57,961 bases of DNA from Segetibacter koreensis DSM 18137 (GTDB lineage Bacteria; Bacteroidota; Bacteroidia; Chitinophagales; Chitinophagaceae), in the NCBI RefSeq assembly GCF_000374045.1, contig NZ_KB893332.1:1-57961 (forward strand), read 5' to 3'. Under the pieces are notes generated by a model. The model ran no database searches, was not told where the DNA came from, and saw nothing but the letters and a program-made list of their open reading frames with translations. The stretch's first letter is position 1, and each line of letters begins with the position of its first letter. Below, piece by piece: positions 46,497-56,426 of this stretch. The translations under genes and the position numbers were made by a program.

Positions 46497-47141
46497 TTAT
46501 TGCAGATAGCTAAAACAATCCTTACACGTATCTTCGATTGCTTTGTAATTACCCGATGCAAGCCAATCTTTTTTAAATAGCATTGACCCCATGCCAACAG
46601 CGTTGACACCTGCACTAAACCATGAGGAAATGCTTTCTTTAGTTGGCAACACACCGCCTGTAACCATTAGTTGTGCTGAAGGAAAAACTGCTTTTACAGC
46701 TTTTATAAAGGGCGTCCCCACTACTTCTCCAGGAAAAACTTTTATGATTTCACAGCCAGCATCCATGGCATAATTGATTTCCTTCACCGTCATGCAACCT
46801 GGCACATAAGGGATCTTGTTTTGATAACAAACATCTGAAACGCTTTCTATAAAACACGGAGAAACAATAAATGAAGCTCCTAACTCAATGAATGCTTCGG
46901 CATCGCTACCTTTCAAAACAGTTCCTGCTCCAAGAATATAACCTTCACAGTCTCCCGCAGATTGCTGAAGCAGTTTAAATGTTTCTAATGCGTTTTCGCC
47001 ACGATTAGTAAATTCAAAAGCTCGAACACCACCTGCATAGCATGAGTTGAAGACTTGAACACTTACCTCAGGATTCGAATTATAAAATACAGGAACGATT
47101 GGGTAATCTAGAACTGTGCGTATCGTTAATTGTTGGCTCAT
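46497..47141 (-). CDS. eda: KDPG/KHG aldolase
   Basis: This 214-residue class I aldolase cleaves 2-keto-3-deoxy-6-phosphogluconate to pyruvate and glyceraldehyde 3-phosphate. The Schiff-base lysine is K134 in EIIKVFPGE and the general acid/base is E43 in AFEFTNRG, at the family positions. GAGTVL (71-76) and MVTGGV complete the pocket. It is the last gene of the minus-strand run and follows uxuA by 136 bp. No kdgK kinase is in the cluster, so the KDG phosphorylation step must be supplied elsewhere. Confidence 0.94.
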   Translation of the reverse strand: MSQQLTIRTVLDYPIVPVFYNSNPEVSVQVFNSCYAGGVRAFEFTNRGENALETFKLLQQSAGDCEGYILGAGTVLKGSDAEAFIELGASFIVSPCFIESVSDVCYQNKIPYVPGCMTVKEINYAMDAGCEIIKVFPGEVVGTPFIKAVKAVFPSAQLMVTGGVLPTKESISSWFSAGVNAVGMGSMLFKKDWLASGNYKAIEDTCKDCFSYLQ

Positions 47142-47277
47142 GTTTACTTACTGAAGTGTATAAGAAATTAGTGGCTTTATTTTTAAGTCTCAGGTGTTAT
47201 TACAAATAAAATAATTGCGATACCGGAAGCAATTCAACAAACATAACGATAAAGAAAATTAAACCCTCTGCTCCAGA

Positions 47278-48474
47278 TCAATCGATCATGCTTCGTCTTA
47301 TCCCGAACTCCAGACCTCGTAATTCAGCCAAGCCGCGTAAACGGCCAATAGCAGAATAACCTGGATTGGTTTTTTTTGAAAGATCATCCAGCATTTGATG
47401 ACCATGATCTGGTCTCATTGGAATGTTCACTTTTCTATCTTTCATTGTTTTTACAACAGCTTTTACAACATCATACATATTTACATCCCCTTCCAGGTGA
47501 TTATCTTCATAAAAATCTCCAAATTCATTTCGTCTTGTGCTTCTCAAATGAAGAAAATTAATTCTATCAGAAAATTCCTCTACCATTTTTGGTAAGTTAT
47601 TATCAGCTCTCACGCCAAAAGAACCGGTGCAAAAACAAAGACCGTTGCTTAATGAGGGAACCGCTTCAATTAATGCATGTATATCTTCTGCGGTGCTTAC
47701 TACCCGCGGCAATCCTAAAATCGGGTAGGGGGGGTCATCCGGATGAATAACCATCTTTACGCCGCATTTGTCAGCAGTGGGAATAATGCGTTTTAGAAAA
47801 TATATCAAATTGTTTCGAAGCCTGTCAGCATCAATATCTTTATAAGCATTTAGAGCAGATTGAAATTGATCAAGGGTAAAACTCTCTTCACTGCCGGGTA
47901 AGCCTGCAATAATATTTCTTTGCAATAATTGTTTTTCCTGGTCAGTCATCTCTTCAAACCGGCGTTTTGCTCTTTGTAATTGTTCTGAAGAATACTCTTT
48001 TTCGGCGCCTTTTCTTTTTAATATAAAAACATCAAAAGCAACAAAAGCAGCTTTTTCAAAACGAAGAGCTTTTGAGCCGTCTTTAACTGTATACGCCAAA
48101 TCAGTTCGTGTCCAATCGAGCACCGGCATGAAGTTATAGGTAATTATCTTTATGCCACAAGAAGCAAGATTTTGAATACTTGTTTTGTAATTATCAATAT
48201 AACCTTCAAAACCTTCACTTTGTGTTTTAATTGCTTCATGAACGGGGACACTTTCTACAACAACCCACGCTAAACCTACTGCTTCAATCTGCTGTTTACG
48301 TTTTTGAATTTCATCAACAGTCCACACTTCTCCGTTAGGCACGTGATGTAAAGCTGTTACTACACCTGAACAACCTGCCTGCAATATATCAGCTAAACTT
48401 ACGGGATCTGCCGGCCCATACCAACGCATGGTTTGTTGCATTGCATAAGTTTCAGTACTATTTTCAACTGGCAT
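47278..48474 (-). CDS. uxuA: Mannonate dehydratase
   Basis: This 398-residue TIM-barrel enzyme dehydrates D-mannonate to 2-keto-3-deoxygluconate in glucuronate catabolism. Family signatures include [12 protein letters not shown] near 16-27, HPDDPP at 244-249, FCTGSFGVR with C282, HLRSTRR with H309 and MRPDHGH at 353-359; the His, Cys and Asp residues are the expected Mn2+/catalytic set. It lies between an MFS carrier and eda. Neither uxuB nor uxaC is present, so the locus is only part of the pathway. Confidence 0.95.
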   Translation of the reverse strand: MPVENSTETYAMQQTMRWYGPADPVSLADILQAGCSGVVTALHHVPNGEVWTVDEIQKRKQQIEAVGLAWVVVESVPVHEAIKTQSEGFEGYIDNYKTSIQNLASCGIKIITYNFMPVLDWTRTDLAYTVKDGSKALRFEKAAFVAFDVFILKRKGAEKEYSSEQLQRAKRRFEEMTDQEKQLLQRNIIAGLPGSEESFTLDQFQSALNAYKDIDADRLRNNLIYFLKRIIPTADKCGVKMVIHPDDPPYPILGLPRVVSTAEDIHALIEAVPSLSNGLCFCTGSFGVRADNNLPKMVEEFSDRINFLHLRSTRRNEFGDFYEDNHLEGDVNMYDVVKAVVKTMKDRKVNIPMRPDHGHQMLDDLSKKTNPGYSAIGRLRGLAELRGLEFGIRRSMID

Positions 48475-48579
48475 TTCTTTTCTGATTTAAACGGTAAAAA
48501 TTAGAAATTACTGCACCGGCATTGTTTGGCATGACAAAAAGAGATTTATTGAAATAACCTCGTTAATGATTTAAAGTAC

Positions 48580-49803
48580 TTAACTAACTTCAACATACAT
48601 TAAATCTTTGTGGAAAGTTTCTTTTGTAAAGTATGCTGCTATCCACGATATCACCATTATAATAATTGCCGTAATGATTCCTCCTGTTATAAAACCTGTC
48701 GTTTCTCTTAACCATTTAAACAAAAGAATGATTAAAGGCAAAGAACCGCGAACCATATTAGGTACAGTTGTGGCAGCGGTTGCTCTTAAATTGGTACCAA
48801 ATTGTTCCGCTGCCATAGTTACAAAAATAGCCCAAAAACCGGTTGAAAAACCAAGGCCGCAACAGAGGAGGTACATAGTAATGGCGGTGCCCCCATTCTG
48901 CATAAAGAACAAAACCATAAAAATCATGGTTAGAATATAAAATATAAAAAGCGCTTTTTTGCGGCTTTTTAATGCCTGGCTAACAAACCCAATTGCTATG
49001 TCTCCTAATGAAATACCAATGTATGCAAACATAATAGCCTTTCCAGGATCTATTGCTTCCGGTATGCCCATTCGTGTTCCAAACTGATCAGAAAAAGTAA
49101 CCAGAACGCCTATAACAAACCAGGTTGGTAAACCAATCAAAATACTTTTTGAGTACTTAAAAAATCGCTCGCGATTTGTAAAAAAAGCAAAGAAATTGCC
49201 GCGACTCACGTTCATTTCCTTTACCTGTTTAAACATTCCGCTTTCAAATACACTTATTCTTAAAACCAATAACAGCAATCCCATAGCCCCGCCAATGTAG
49301 TAACAAACGCGCCAATCAAATTCTTTGGAAATAAAATACGCTACTACTGCACCGGTCAGGCCAAAGCCAGCCACCATAGAAGTACCCAGACCTCTTTTTT
49401 CTTTTGATAAAAGTTCTGACACCAGGGTTATTCCGGCACCTAGTTCGCCTGCTAATCCCACCCCGGCAATAAAACGAAGCAAAGCATACTGATTGACGGA
49501 TTCCACCATTCCATTGGCAATATTAGCAAGAGAGTATAATAAAATAGAGCCGAAAAGTACGCTAAGCCTGCCTTTTTTATCACCCATTACACCCCATAAA
49601 ATTCCACCCAGCAGTAAACCCACCATTTGTATACTTATAATAAATTCACCGCTGGTTAATACCATTTCTTCAGACAACCCTAAAGAACGAAGACTTGTTT
49701 TACGAATAATGCCAAAGAGAAGCAAATCATAAATATCAACAAAATAGCCAAGAGCACCTATAATAACTGGAATGGATATTATTCCATAAGTCCGTTTATC
49801 CAT
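48580..49803 (-). CDS. MFS transporter, probable sugar-acid carrier
   Basis: This 407-residue protein has about 12 transmembrane helices. The MFS loop motif between TM2 and TM3 is GVMGDKKGR and the TM4-TM5 segment is RFIAGVGLAGELGAGITLVSE, typical of metabolite:H+ symporters (SHS/MHS type). Lying 7 bp after dedA and 105 bp before uxuA, it probably imports a hexuronate, aldonate or related acid; substrate is inferred from context only. Confidence 0.85.
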   Translation of the reverse strand: MDKRTYGIISIPVIIGALGYFVDIYDLLLFGIIRKTSLRSLGLSEEMVLTSGEFIISIQMVGLLLGGILWGVMGDKKGRLSVLFGSILLYSLANIANGMVESVNQYALLRFIAGVGLAGELGAGITLVSELLSKEKRGLGTSMVAGFGLTGAVVAYFISKEFDWRVCYYIGGAMGLLLLVLRISVFESGMFKQVKEMNVSRGNFFAFFTNRERFFKYSKSILIGLPTWFVIGVLVTFSDQFGTRMGIPEAIDPGKAIMFAYIGISLGDIAIGFVSQALKSRKKALFIFYILTMIFMVLFFMQNGGTAITMYLLCCGLGFSTGFWAIFVTMAAEQFGTNLRATAATTVPNMVRGSLPLIILLFKWLRETTGFITGGIITAIIIMVISWIAAYFTKETFHKDLMYVEVS

Positions 49804-49810
49804 GTACTGT

Positions 49811-50494
49811 TTATTTTACCGGTTTAATCTTTGAAGTCGATCTTGAAAATAACTTAATTAAAACAGGAAGTGTAGTGATCAAAACAATTCCTAAGACTAT
49901 CACTTCCAAATGATGTTTGAGATCGAACCCGAATTGATTTAAAATAAACTTTTGCAGAAAGTGCCCGGCTAATAGCATGGCGGCAACCCATGCAACACAA
50001 CCTACGATATTATAGTACGTAAACTTCTTCTTATCCATATCAACAATACCGGCAATTATAGGAGCAAAAGTGCGGATGATCGGTAAAAACCTGGCAAAAA
50101 TAATTGCAGTTCCCCCATGTTTTTCATAAAACTCATGAGCCTGGTTAAGATACTTTTTCTTGAAAAAGAATGAATCCTTTCGATGATACAAATACGGCCC
50201 GCTCTTACTTCCAAACCAGAACCCAACAAAATTTCCTAATATTCCTGCTACGGAGATAAGTAGCATTAATATCAGCAGGTGCAGAAATTCATTTCCTCCC
50301 GGCAAAATTTCACTGCCAAGTTTATCGCTGTAAATACCAGCGACAAACAGCAAGCTATCGCCTGGTAAAAAGAAACCTGCGAGCAGACCGGTTTCTGCAA
50401 ATACAATAAATAAAAGTATCCAAAGACCGCCGTGCTCAATATAAAACTCAGGATTAAGAAGATCTTTAAAATGAATCGCAAGAAGTTGAATCAT
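49811..50494 (-). CDS. DedA family membrane protein
   Basis: This 227-residue protein has about five or six membrane segments. The conserved family signatures are FFLPGDSLLFVAG at 41-53 and FARFLPIIRTFAPIIAG at about 133-149, with the arginines in the second motif. DedA proteins act in membrane homeostasis and undecaprenyl-phosphate or phospholipid flipping. It sits 9 bp after the dicarboxylate symporter gene and 7 bp before the MFS gene, so the three are probably cotranscribed, though their functions are not obviously linked. Confidence 0.92.
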   Translation of the reverse strand: MIQLLAIHFKDLLNPEFYIEHGGLWILLFIVFAETGLLAGFFLPGDSLLFVAGIYSDKLGSEILPGGNEFLHLLILMLLISVAGILGNFVGFWFGSKSGPYLYHRKDSFFFKKKYLNQAHEFYEKHGGTAIIFARFLPIIRTFAPIIAGIVDMDKKKFTYYNIVGCVAWVAAMLLAGHFLQKFILNQFGFDLKHHLEVIVLGIVLITTLPVLIKLFSRSTSKIKPVK

Positions 50495-50503
50495 AAACAG
50501 TGT

Positions 50504-51757
50504 CTAATTGTTTTCTAGTGAATTTTCCCATTTGCTTACAACAGTGGTAGCTAACGCATTTCCTAAAACATTGGTACCAGTTCGAAACATATCGCAAAAG
50601 TGATCTATTGGCAATATTAGTGCAATTCCTTCAGCCGGAATCTTAAACATGGCAAGAGTAGCTGTTACTACTACAAGCGATGCTCTTGGCACACCTGCTA
50701 TACCCTTACTTGTAAGCATTAAAACCAGCAACATGGTAATTTGAGTACCAATATCGAGATGAACGCCATAAGCTTGTGCGATGGCAATACTTGCAAATGT
50801 CATGTACATCATACTGCCATCGAGATTAAAAGAATAGCCTAATGGAAGCACAAACGCAACAATTTTATCTTTACAGCCAAAACGCTCCAGTTCTTCCGTC
50901 AACTTTGGAAATACTGCTTCGCTGCTGGTAGTACTAAATGCTATTAATAAAGGAGTGGAAATTCTTTTTAATAGAAACTTAAGTCTTTTACCTAATACAA
51001 TAAAACCTACCGCTATCAGCAGCAGCCACAGCAAAGTAATTCCTAAAACGAACTCGCTAAAATAATAAGCGTAGAAGTTAAATATCTGAAGGCCGTTTGT
51101 CGCAATTACAGCTGATATGGCACCAAATACGCCGAGAGGTGCGAAGTTCATAACATATGATACCATTTTTAAAATTATATGCGCAACTGCGTCTAAGGCC
51201 TTAATTACTATTTTTCCATAATCACCCAGGGCTGCTGTTGCTACACCAAAAAAAATGCTGAAAATGACAAGTTGTAATATTTCGTTTGTAGCCATTGCTT
51301 CAAAAACACTTTTCGGAAATACATGCTCAACAAATTTCTGCAATGAAAATTCTTCCGTCTTTCCTATAAGATCTTTAGCCGCAGTGGTATTTTCAGAACC
51401 AAGGTGAATTCCCGAACCCGGCTTAAAAAAATTTACAAGCATCATTCCTAGTAATAAAGACGCCACTGATGCTGATACAAACCAAAGCAACGACTTTCCG
51501 CCTACCCTGCCAACTGCTTTTAGATCTCCCAACTTGGCAATACCTACCACTAATGTCGAAAATACCAACGGGGCAATAATCATTTGAACCAACCGCAAAA
51601 AAATAGTTGTAAGCAGCTTTATGTTATTGGAAAAAGTAATCCTTGTTGTTTCAGGATAATAATTGTTAATAAGGTATCCTGTACAAACCCCCAACGCCAT
51701 AGCTATGAGAATGTAAAGAGTAAGACGGTTTTTAGGCGTAGGGTGAGTTGTATGCAT
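50504..51757 (-). CDS. Dicarboxylate/amino acid:cation symporter (DAACS family)
   Basis: This 417-residue transporter of the GltP/DctA type has about eight helices plus two re-entrant loops. The serine-rich first loop appears as AFSTTSSEAVFPKL, the conserved TM7 motif as SFNLDGSMMYM (usually NMDGT), and the C-terminal signature as GIAGVPRASLVV and ILPIDHFCDMFRTGTNVLGN. The substrate is likely glutamate, aspartate or a C4-dicarboxylate taken up with Na+ or H+. It is the first gene of the five-gene minus-strand run. Confidence 0.93.
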   Translation of the reverse strand: MHTTHPTPKNRLTLYILIAMALGVCTGYLINNYYPETTRITFSNNIKLLTTIFLRLVQMIIAPLVFSTLVVGIAKLGDLKAVGRVGGKSLLWFVSASVASLLLGMMLVNFFKPGSGIHLGSENTTAAKDLIGKTEEFSLQKFVEHVFPKSVFEAMATNEILQLVIFSIFFGVATAALGDYGKIVIKALDAVAHIILKMVSYVMNFAPLGVFGAISAVIATNGLQIFNFYAYYFSEFVLGITLLWLLLIAVGFIVLGKRLKFLLKRISTPLLIAFSTTSSEAVFPKLTEELERFGCKDKIVAFVLPLGYSFNLDGSMMYMTFASIAIAQAYGVHLDIGTQITMLLVLMLTSKGIAGVPRASLVVVTATLAMFKIPAEGIALILPIDHFCDMFRTGTNVLGNALATTVVSKWENSLENN

Positions 51758-51901
51758 TTAAAGCAAAAATTTATAAGCGATGCAATATAGTATTAAAACA
51801 AAAAAGGATTTTATTCAAATCAATTAAATAGGCACTAAAACAATATCCTTAATAAATAAATCCTTACTTTTCCGCCTAAATTTCTTATATACGATTTAGC
51901 T

Positions 51902-53563
51902 ATGAGTTTATTTGTGAAGAAACCATTGGGTGCCTTAATGGCGGAAGCTGCAGATTCAGAAAAAGGTCTAAAGAAAACATTAGGTGCGGGTGCATTAGTT
52001 GCGCTAGGCATTGGCGCAATAATCGGAGCGGGATTGTTTTCTATAACCGGGCTTGCCGCAGCTAATAATGCCGGCCCTGCTATTACCATATCCTTTATAG
52101 TTGCAGCTTTTGGCTGCGCCTTTGCAGGGTTATGTTATGCAGAATTTGCTTCAATGATTCCTGTTGCCGGAAGTGCTTACACTTACTCCTACGCCACTAT
52201 GGGAGAATTTATTGCCTGGATCATTGGCTGGGACCTTGTACTCGAATATGCAGTTGGTGCTGCCACGGTGGCTATAAGCTGGAGCAGGTACCTGGTAAAA
52301 TTTTTAGAAGATTTTAATATTCATATTCCCGCATCCCTGGCAACTGGTCCGTGGGATGGGGGCGTTATAAATGCGCCGGCAGTATTTATTGTCGTAGCTG
52401 TTAGCTTACTATTAATAAAAGGATCACAGGAAAGTGCCATAGTAAATTCTATAATCGTAACGCTAAAAGTAGCGGTAGTACTTACCTTCATATTTCTTGG
52501 CTGGAAGTATATTAATAAAGCGAATTACGTTCCTTATATTCCTGATAATGAAGGCACTTTTGGCGAGTTTGGTTTTAGCGGTATCATAAGGGCAGCAGCC
52601 ATTGTTTTCTTTGCATACATTGGGTTTGATGCTGTATCAACAGCTGCACAGGAAGCAAAAAATCCTAAAAGAGATATGCCCATCGGCATTCTTGGCTCAC
52701 TTGCCGTTTGTACTATTTTATACATTCTCTTTGCACACGTTATGACCGGTGTAACCAGTTACCTGACCTTTGCAGGAAAAGATGGAATAGCTCCCGTAAA
52801 AGTTGCTATTGATCATATGGGTTCAACTACCTCAAATGGTGAGATAAAACCAGATTATCCCTGGCTTAACCGTGCAATTATTGTAGCTATTCTCGCAGGT
52901 TATTCATCCGTTATTCTTGTTATGTTAATGGGACAATCGCGTGTCTTCTTTTCGATGAGTAAAGATGGTTTATTGCCTCCGGTTTTTCACCGTGTGCATC
53001 CAAAATTCAGAACACCCGCAAAATCGAATCTGTTATTCATGATATTTGTAAGTCTGTTCGCAGCTTTTGTACCTGCAAGGGTTGTGGGAGAAATGACAAG
53101 TATAGGTACTTTGTTTGCCTTTATTTTGGTGTGTATAGGAGTTTGGGTTTTACGGGTAAAACAACCTGATATTCAAAGAGCATTCAAAACTCCTCTAGTT
53201 CCGCTAGTTCCAATTCTGGGTGTTTTTACCTGTTTATTTATGATGGTGTTTCTACCGCTTGATACATGGATACGGTTGATAGCCTGGATGCTGATTGGTT
53301 TTGATGTGTATCTATTGTATGGCATGAAGAACAGCACACTTTCTGATCACCAGGTTAGCACTCATGCCAGAAGTAACCGCATTGTTTCTTTAATAGGTCT
53401 CGGTTTAGCTGTTATGTTGGCTGTAGTTGCATTTATTCACCATTCTACAAATGAAGGTTCAGATACTGACTGGGGCTTATTTATCTTTTCACTTGCATTT
53501 GCAGCACTGCACCTCTTATTATATTTTTCAAGACTGAATAAGAAATACAATCTTCCGGCTTAA
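51902..53563 (+). CDS. APC-family amino acid permease (cationic-amino-acid-transporter-like)
   Basis: This 553-residue protein has about 12-14 transmembrane segments. The family start GAGALVALGIGAIIGAGLFSITG (split here as GALVALGIGAIIGAG then LFSITG) marks the unwound TM1, and AFFAYIGFD-like FFAYIGFDAVSTAAQEAKNP marks TM6, as in YfnA/CAT proteins. It is divergent from the gltP-like gene, and a terminator follows it directly. Confidence 0.92.
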   Translation: MSLFVKKPLGALMAEAADSEKGLKKTLGAGALVALGIGAIIGAGLFSITGLAAANNAGPAITISFIVAAFGCAFAGLCYAEFASMIPVAGSAYTYSYATMGEFIAWIIGWDLVLEYAVGAATVAISWSRYLVKFLEDFNIHIPASLATGPWDGGVINAPAVFIVVAVSLLLIKGSQESAIVNSIIVTLKVAVVLTFIFLGWKYINKANYVPYIPDNEGTFGEFGFSGIIRAAAIVFFAYIGFDAVSTAAQEAKNPKRDMPIGILGSLAVCTILYILFAHVMTGVTSYLTFAGKDGIAPVKVAIDHMGSTTSNGEIKPDYPWLNRAIIVAILAGYSSVILVMLMGQSRVFFSMSKDGLLPPVFHRVHPKFRTPAKSNLLFMIFVSLFAAFVPARVVGEMTSIGTLFAFILVCIGVWVLRVKQPDIQRAFKTPLVPLVPILGVFTCLFMMVFLPLDTWIRLIAWMLIGFDVYLLYGMKNSTLSDHQVSTHARSNRIVSLIGLGLAVMLAVVAFIHHSTNEGSDTDWGLFIFSLAFAALHLLLYFSRLNKKYNLPA

Positions 53564-53570
53564 TAAAAAT

Positions 53571-53595
53571 ACACCTCAAAAGAGGTGTTTTTTTT
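53571..53595 (+). terminator. Terminator after the amino acid permease (bidirectional)
   Basis: ACACCTC (53571-53577) pairs with GAGGTGT (53582-53588) across an AAAA loop and is followed by seven T residues. On the minus strand the same stem is followed by ATTTTTATT, so it may also end the convergent histidine kinase transcript. Confidence 0.9.
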
Positions 53596-53703
53596 AAAAA
53601 CTCGTTTGTTAGGGGATATGTGCGGTTGATAGAAAATTATTGATATTAATTATTTTATAACACTATAGATTGAGGAAAACTGGTATTTGTAAAGTAAGTA
53701 ATA

Positions 53704-55614
53704 TTAATCAACAGGAAATCCAACGAAAAAAGATGATCCTAACCCTTCAATGCTTTTTGCATATATGAAACCATTGTGATTTTCTACCACTTTGCGTGCT
53801 ATCGAAAGCCCAATTCCGGTTCCTTTATATTCAGCATTTCCATGAAGGCGCTGAAAAACATTAAATATCCTTTCAGCATCTTTTTGATCAAAACCAATTC
53901 CATTATCCTTTACTTCTATTAAATAATATTGCTTGTTCAACAATTCGGGAGAGAGATTTAAACCGCTTTCCATGCCAGTGATAACCGTAGATGAAATATG
54001 AATTTGAGGTATCACATTTTGCTTACTGTACTTTAAAGCATTGCCAATCAAATTTTGAAAAAGCTGTTGCAATTGTCTTCTGTTTCCTCTGATTATTGGT
54101 AATTGCCCAATTGTTATTTGCGCTTTTTTATCTGCAATCCCCACTTCCATGTCATCCAGCACCAACTGCAACTTTTGGTTTAAATTAATTTCTTCAAAAG
54201 ATAGAGGTATATTACTGGCCTGAGAATAAGCCAAAAGATCTTCCACTAATTTACGCATTCTCTCAGTAGCAACTTCAAGCCTGTCAAAATACCTGATACC
54301 TGTTTCGTCAAAGTTTTCAAGGTATTGTTCTTTTATGCGATTAGCAAAAAAGTGAACTTTACGTATAGGCTCTTGCAGATCATGAGAAGCTGCGTAAGCA
54401 AACTCTTCCAAATTTACGTTTGATTTACGCAAATCCTCTATTGACTTTTCCAGTTGTAGTTGTAAGTTCTTTGTCTCGGTTATGTCTGTGTAAGTGACGA
54501 GGAAACCATCTTCGAGCCTGACGGCTGAGATACCAAACCATTTTTGTAACGATCCAAAATAATAGTCGACAGAAGCGGGCTCTCCTGTCTCTACCACTTT
54601 TATGTACATTTCAACTATATCGGTTGCTTTTCTGATTTCATGAATTTGCCTGATCGAAAGACTCATAAAATAGTCCATGGAAAAGCCCATTAGATCTGCC
54701 GCTTGCTGATTAGCCAAAAGCGGCTTGAAATCAGTAATAGTGCCTTCTTCATCTTGTAGAGATTGACAATAAAGAAGCCCACTTGTCGAGTTATTAATAA
54801 CGCTGTCTAATAATTTTTTTTGTTTTTCTATCTGCAGCGTTGCAGCTTTCTTAGCTGTTATGTCGTTAAAAGTAGCTATAATAATGTCCTCTCCACCTTT
54901 TACAGCGGAGAAATCGAACCAGGCCCTTAATCGCTCATCGTCGTAATATAATTCTGACCGTTGCGTGAACCCTGTAAGCAGTGCCTTCTTATGTACTTCG
55001 AAAAATTCCGCAGCTTGGGGGAAAAGTGAAAAGTATCTTTTTCCAATCCATTCGTTGGCTGAAATGTTCAAAATCCATTCAGCGGCCCGGTTGAAGCTCA
55101 ACATTATAAAGTCGACAATTTCTCCCCTGTCATTACGAACAGCTTCCATTGACAAAATACCTGTAACGGAACCATTAATTACCGAATCTAAAAAAACATT
55201 CTGCTCTTTTTTTGGCTCAAGTGCGTTAAGTTCAGGTGTTATATTATGGCTTATGCTCAAAACTCCGTCACCTGTTTTCGTCCTTACTGTATTTATGTGT
55301 TTTTTGAGAGCTGAACTATAATAGGTAGTATCAAAAGGTTCACCTGATAAATACACTTTCAAATGCTGTTCAAAAAGCAACTTTTGAGTGGTTATATCTA
55401 GAAAACTAAAATTAGAAAGATAACTGCCAATAAGATTTTTCTCAGCGATATTGGCCATAACAGCTGAAGTAGGATTATAGTAACAAAGTTGAAAATCAAT
55501 GATATCTCTATAGCCGTCTGTGCTACTCCACACAGGTTTCATCCAACTTATAGACTCTGGCCGCCCATCAAAGATTTCAGCGAGAATGAATTCATTCACT
55601 TGAGAAGCAGGCAT
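53704..55614 (-). CDS. Soluble PAS-domain sensor histidine kinase
   Basis: This 636-residue protein has no membrane segment. Three PAS-like modules cover about 5-130, 140-258 and 265-385. The HisKA domain has the phospho-acceptor H411 in AASHDLQEP. The ATPase domain has the N box QNLIGNALKYS at 520-530, G1 DNGIGF at 570-575 and G2 GTGIGLS at 598-604. This resembles the phytochrome-like/bacteriophytochrome-associated kinase group, but no cofactor cysteine is obvious, so the signal is unknown. No response regulator is adjacent. Confidence 0.93.
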   Translation of the reverse strand: MPASQVNEFILAEIFDGRPESISWMKPVWSSTDGYRDIIDFQLCYYNPTSAVMANIAEKNLIGSYLSNFSFLDITTQKLLFEQHLKVYLSGEPFDTTYYSSALKKHINTVRTKTGDGVLSISHNITPELNALEPKKEQNVFLDSVINGSVTGILSMEAVRNDRGEIVDFIMLSFNRAAEWILNISANEWIGKRYFSLFPQAAEFFEVHKKALLTGFTQRSELYYDDERLRAWFDFSAVKGGEDIIIATFNDITAKKAATLQIEKQKKLLDSVINNSTSGLLYCQSLQDEEGTITDFKPLLANQQAADLMGFSMDYFMSLSIRQIHEIRKATDIVEMYIKVVETGEPASVDYYFGSLQKWFGISAVRLEDGFLVTYTDITETKNLQLQLEKSIEDLRKSNVNLEEFAYAASHDLQEPIRKVHFFANRIKEQYLENFDETGIRYFDRLEVATERMRKLVEDLLAYSQASNIPLSFEEINLNQKLQLVLDDMEVGIADKKAQITIGQLPIIRGNRRQLQQLFQNLIGNALKYSKQNVIPQIHISSTVITGMESGLNLSPELLNKQYYLIEVKDNGIGFDQKDAERIFNVFQRLHGNAEYKGTGIGLSIARKVVENHNGFIYAKSIEGLGSSFFVGFPVD

Positions 55615-55633
55615 ATAGATAGATTATTTCAAT

Positions 55634-55663
55634 TAAAGGTAAAATGAATTACAACATTACAAA
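55634..55663 (-). promoter_or_regulatory. Candidate promoter of the histidine kinase gene
   Basis: On the minus strand TTTG (55663-55660) is followed after 18 bp by TACCTTTA (55641-55634), one mismatch from TAnnTTTG, placing the start codon at 55614 about 20 bp downstream. Confidence 0.35.
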
Positions 55664-55918
55664 CAATAGCGTTTCTAAACATTTTAGGTAAAATATGGTT
55701 CAAACTGTTACTGGTCGAATAGTGTTTACTTCAGTTTTTGGACTGCATAACATATTACAATATTGTTTTTTGTGATAAATTTTACTACAACCTTTCTAGG
55801 TTTTAAAACGAGATGATAGCAGGTAACGATTGGTAACCGGAGAATTAGAGTAAGGATTTTAGAAAAAGAATATTGCGAAATATTGATAATACCAAACAGA
55901 AATCAATTTTCGTACTTT
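55664..55918. other. Intergenic region, no gene seen
   Basis: The gap between the histidine kinase and the DUF3072 gene (341 bp in all, 55615-55955) contains only the kinase promoter candidate at its left and a hairpin at its right. No frame, tRNA or repeat is supported in the middle part. Confidence 0.5.
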
Positions 55919-55954
55919 TATTATTTCCTGCATTTTTACATGCAGGAAATAATA
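55919..55954 (-). terminator. 15-bp hairpin directly after the DUF3072 gene
   Basis: A perfect 15-bp stem (55919-55933 with 55940-55954) with a 6-nt loop begins just after the stop codon. There is no real T-tract on the minus strand, so it may be a weak terminator or a 3' stabilising hairpin. Confidence 0.5.
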
Positions 55955-55955
55955 G

Positions 55956-56192
55956 CTACTGAGCGTTATTTAATCCTCTGCCTGTTTTATGCTGAAGCTC
56001 ATCTATTTTTTTAGAAGCTTCTGCCTTTGTAAGGTTTGCATCAAGTTCCTCACCTGCTTCATCTGATAATGTTTTTAGATAAGATTGTTGAGCCCCAGTC
56101 ATCGGTTCACCGCCGGTTGTCCATTCATCCGGATCTTTTACTGTGTTCGATTTTTGTTCTGGCTGCTGTTGAGCTGTATTATTTTTTTCCAT
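55956..56192 (-). CDS. DUF3072 domain small protein
   Basis: This 78-residue soluble protein has a Gln/Asn-rich N-terminus and then the DUF3072 pattern: DEWTTGGEPMTGAQQSYL, LSDEAGEELD and LTKAEASKKIDELQ. The function of DUF3072 is unknown. It is a single-gene unit. Confidence 0.85.
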   Translation of the reverse strand: MEKNNTAQQQPEQKSNTVKDPDEWTTGGEPMTGAQQSYLKTLSDEAGEELDANLTKAEASKKIDELQHKTGRGLNNAQ

Positions 56193-56426
56193 TTTATGTT
56201 TTTTCGAAATAATGCAAAAAATGAACCACCCATTTATATTTTCAAAATTATTAATTCATCTCTTAGAGTTTATTTTTCTAAACAAAACCTTGTTTTCATT
56301 CTTGATAAAAAGTCGTCAAAATGCCACAATATGCCTTGAGTGAAGAAGAAGGTATGAGATGAAGAATAGCAAAAATAAATTTGAAAATTGATGTTAACAG
56401 TGTGCGGTAAAAAAAATGTAAATTAA

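Noticed and set aside
48608-48940. 110-codon frame opposite the MFS gene
   Set aside because: Antisense shadow of a clear transporter gene.
54965-55321. 118-codon frame opposite the histidine kinase gene
   Set aside because: Antisense shadow within PAS-domain coding sequence; no independent support.
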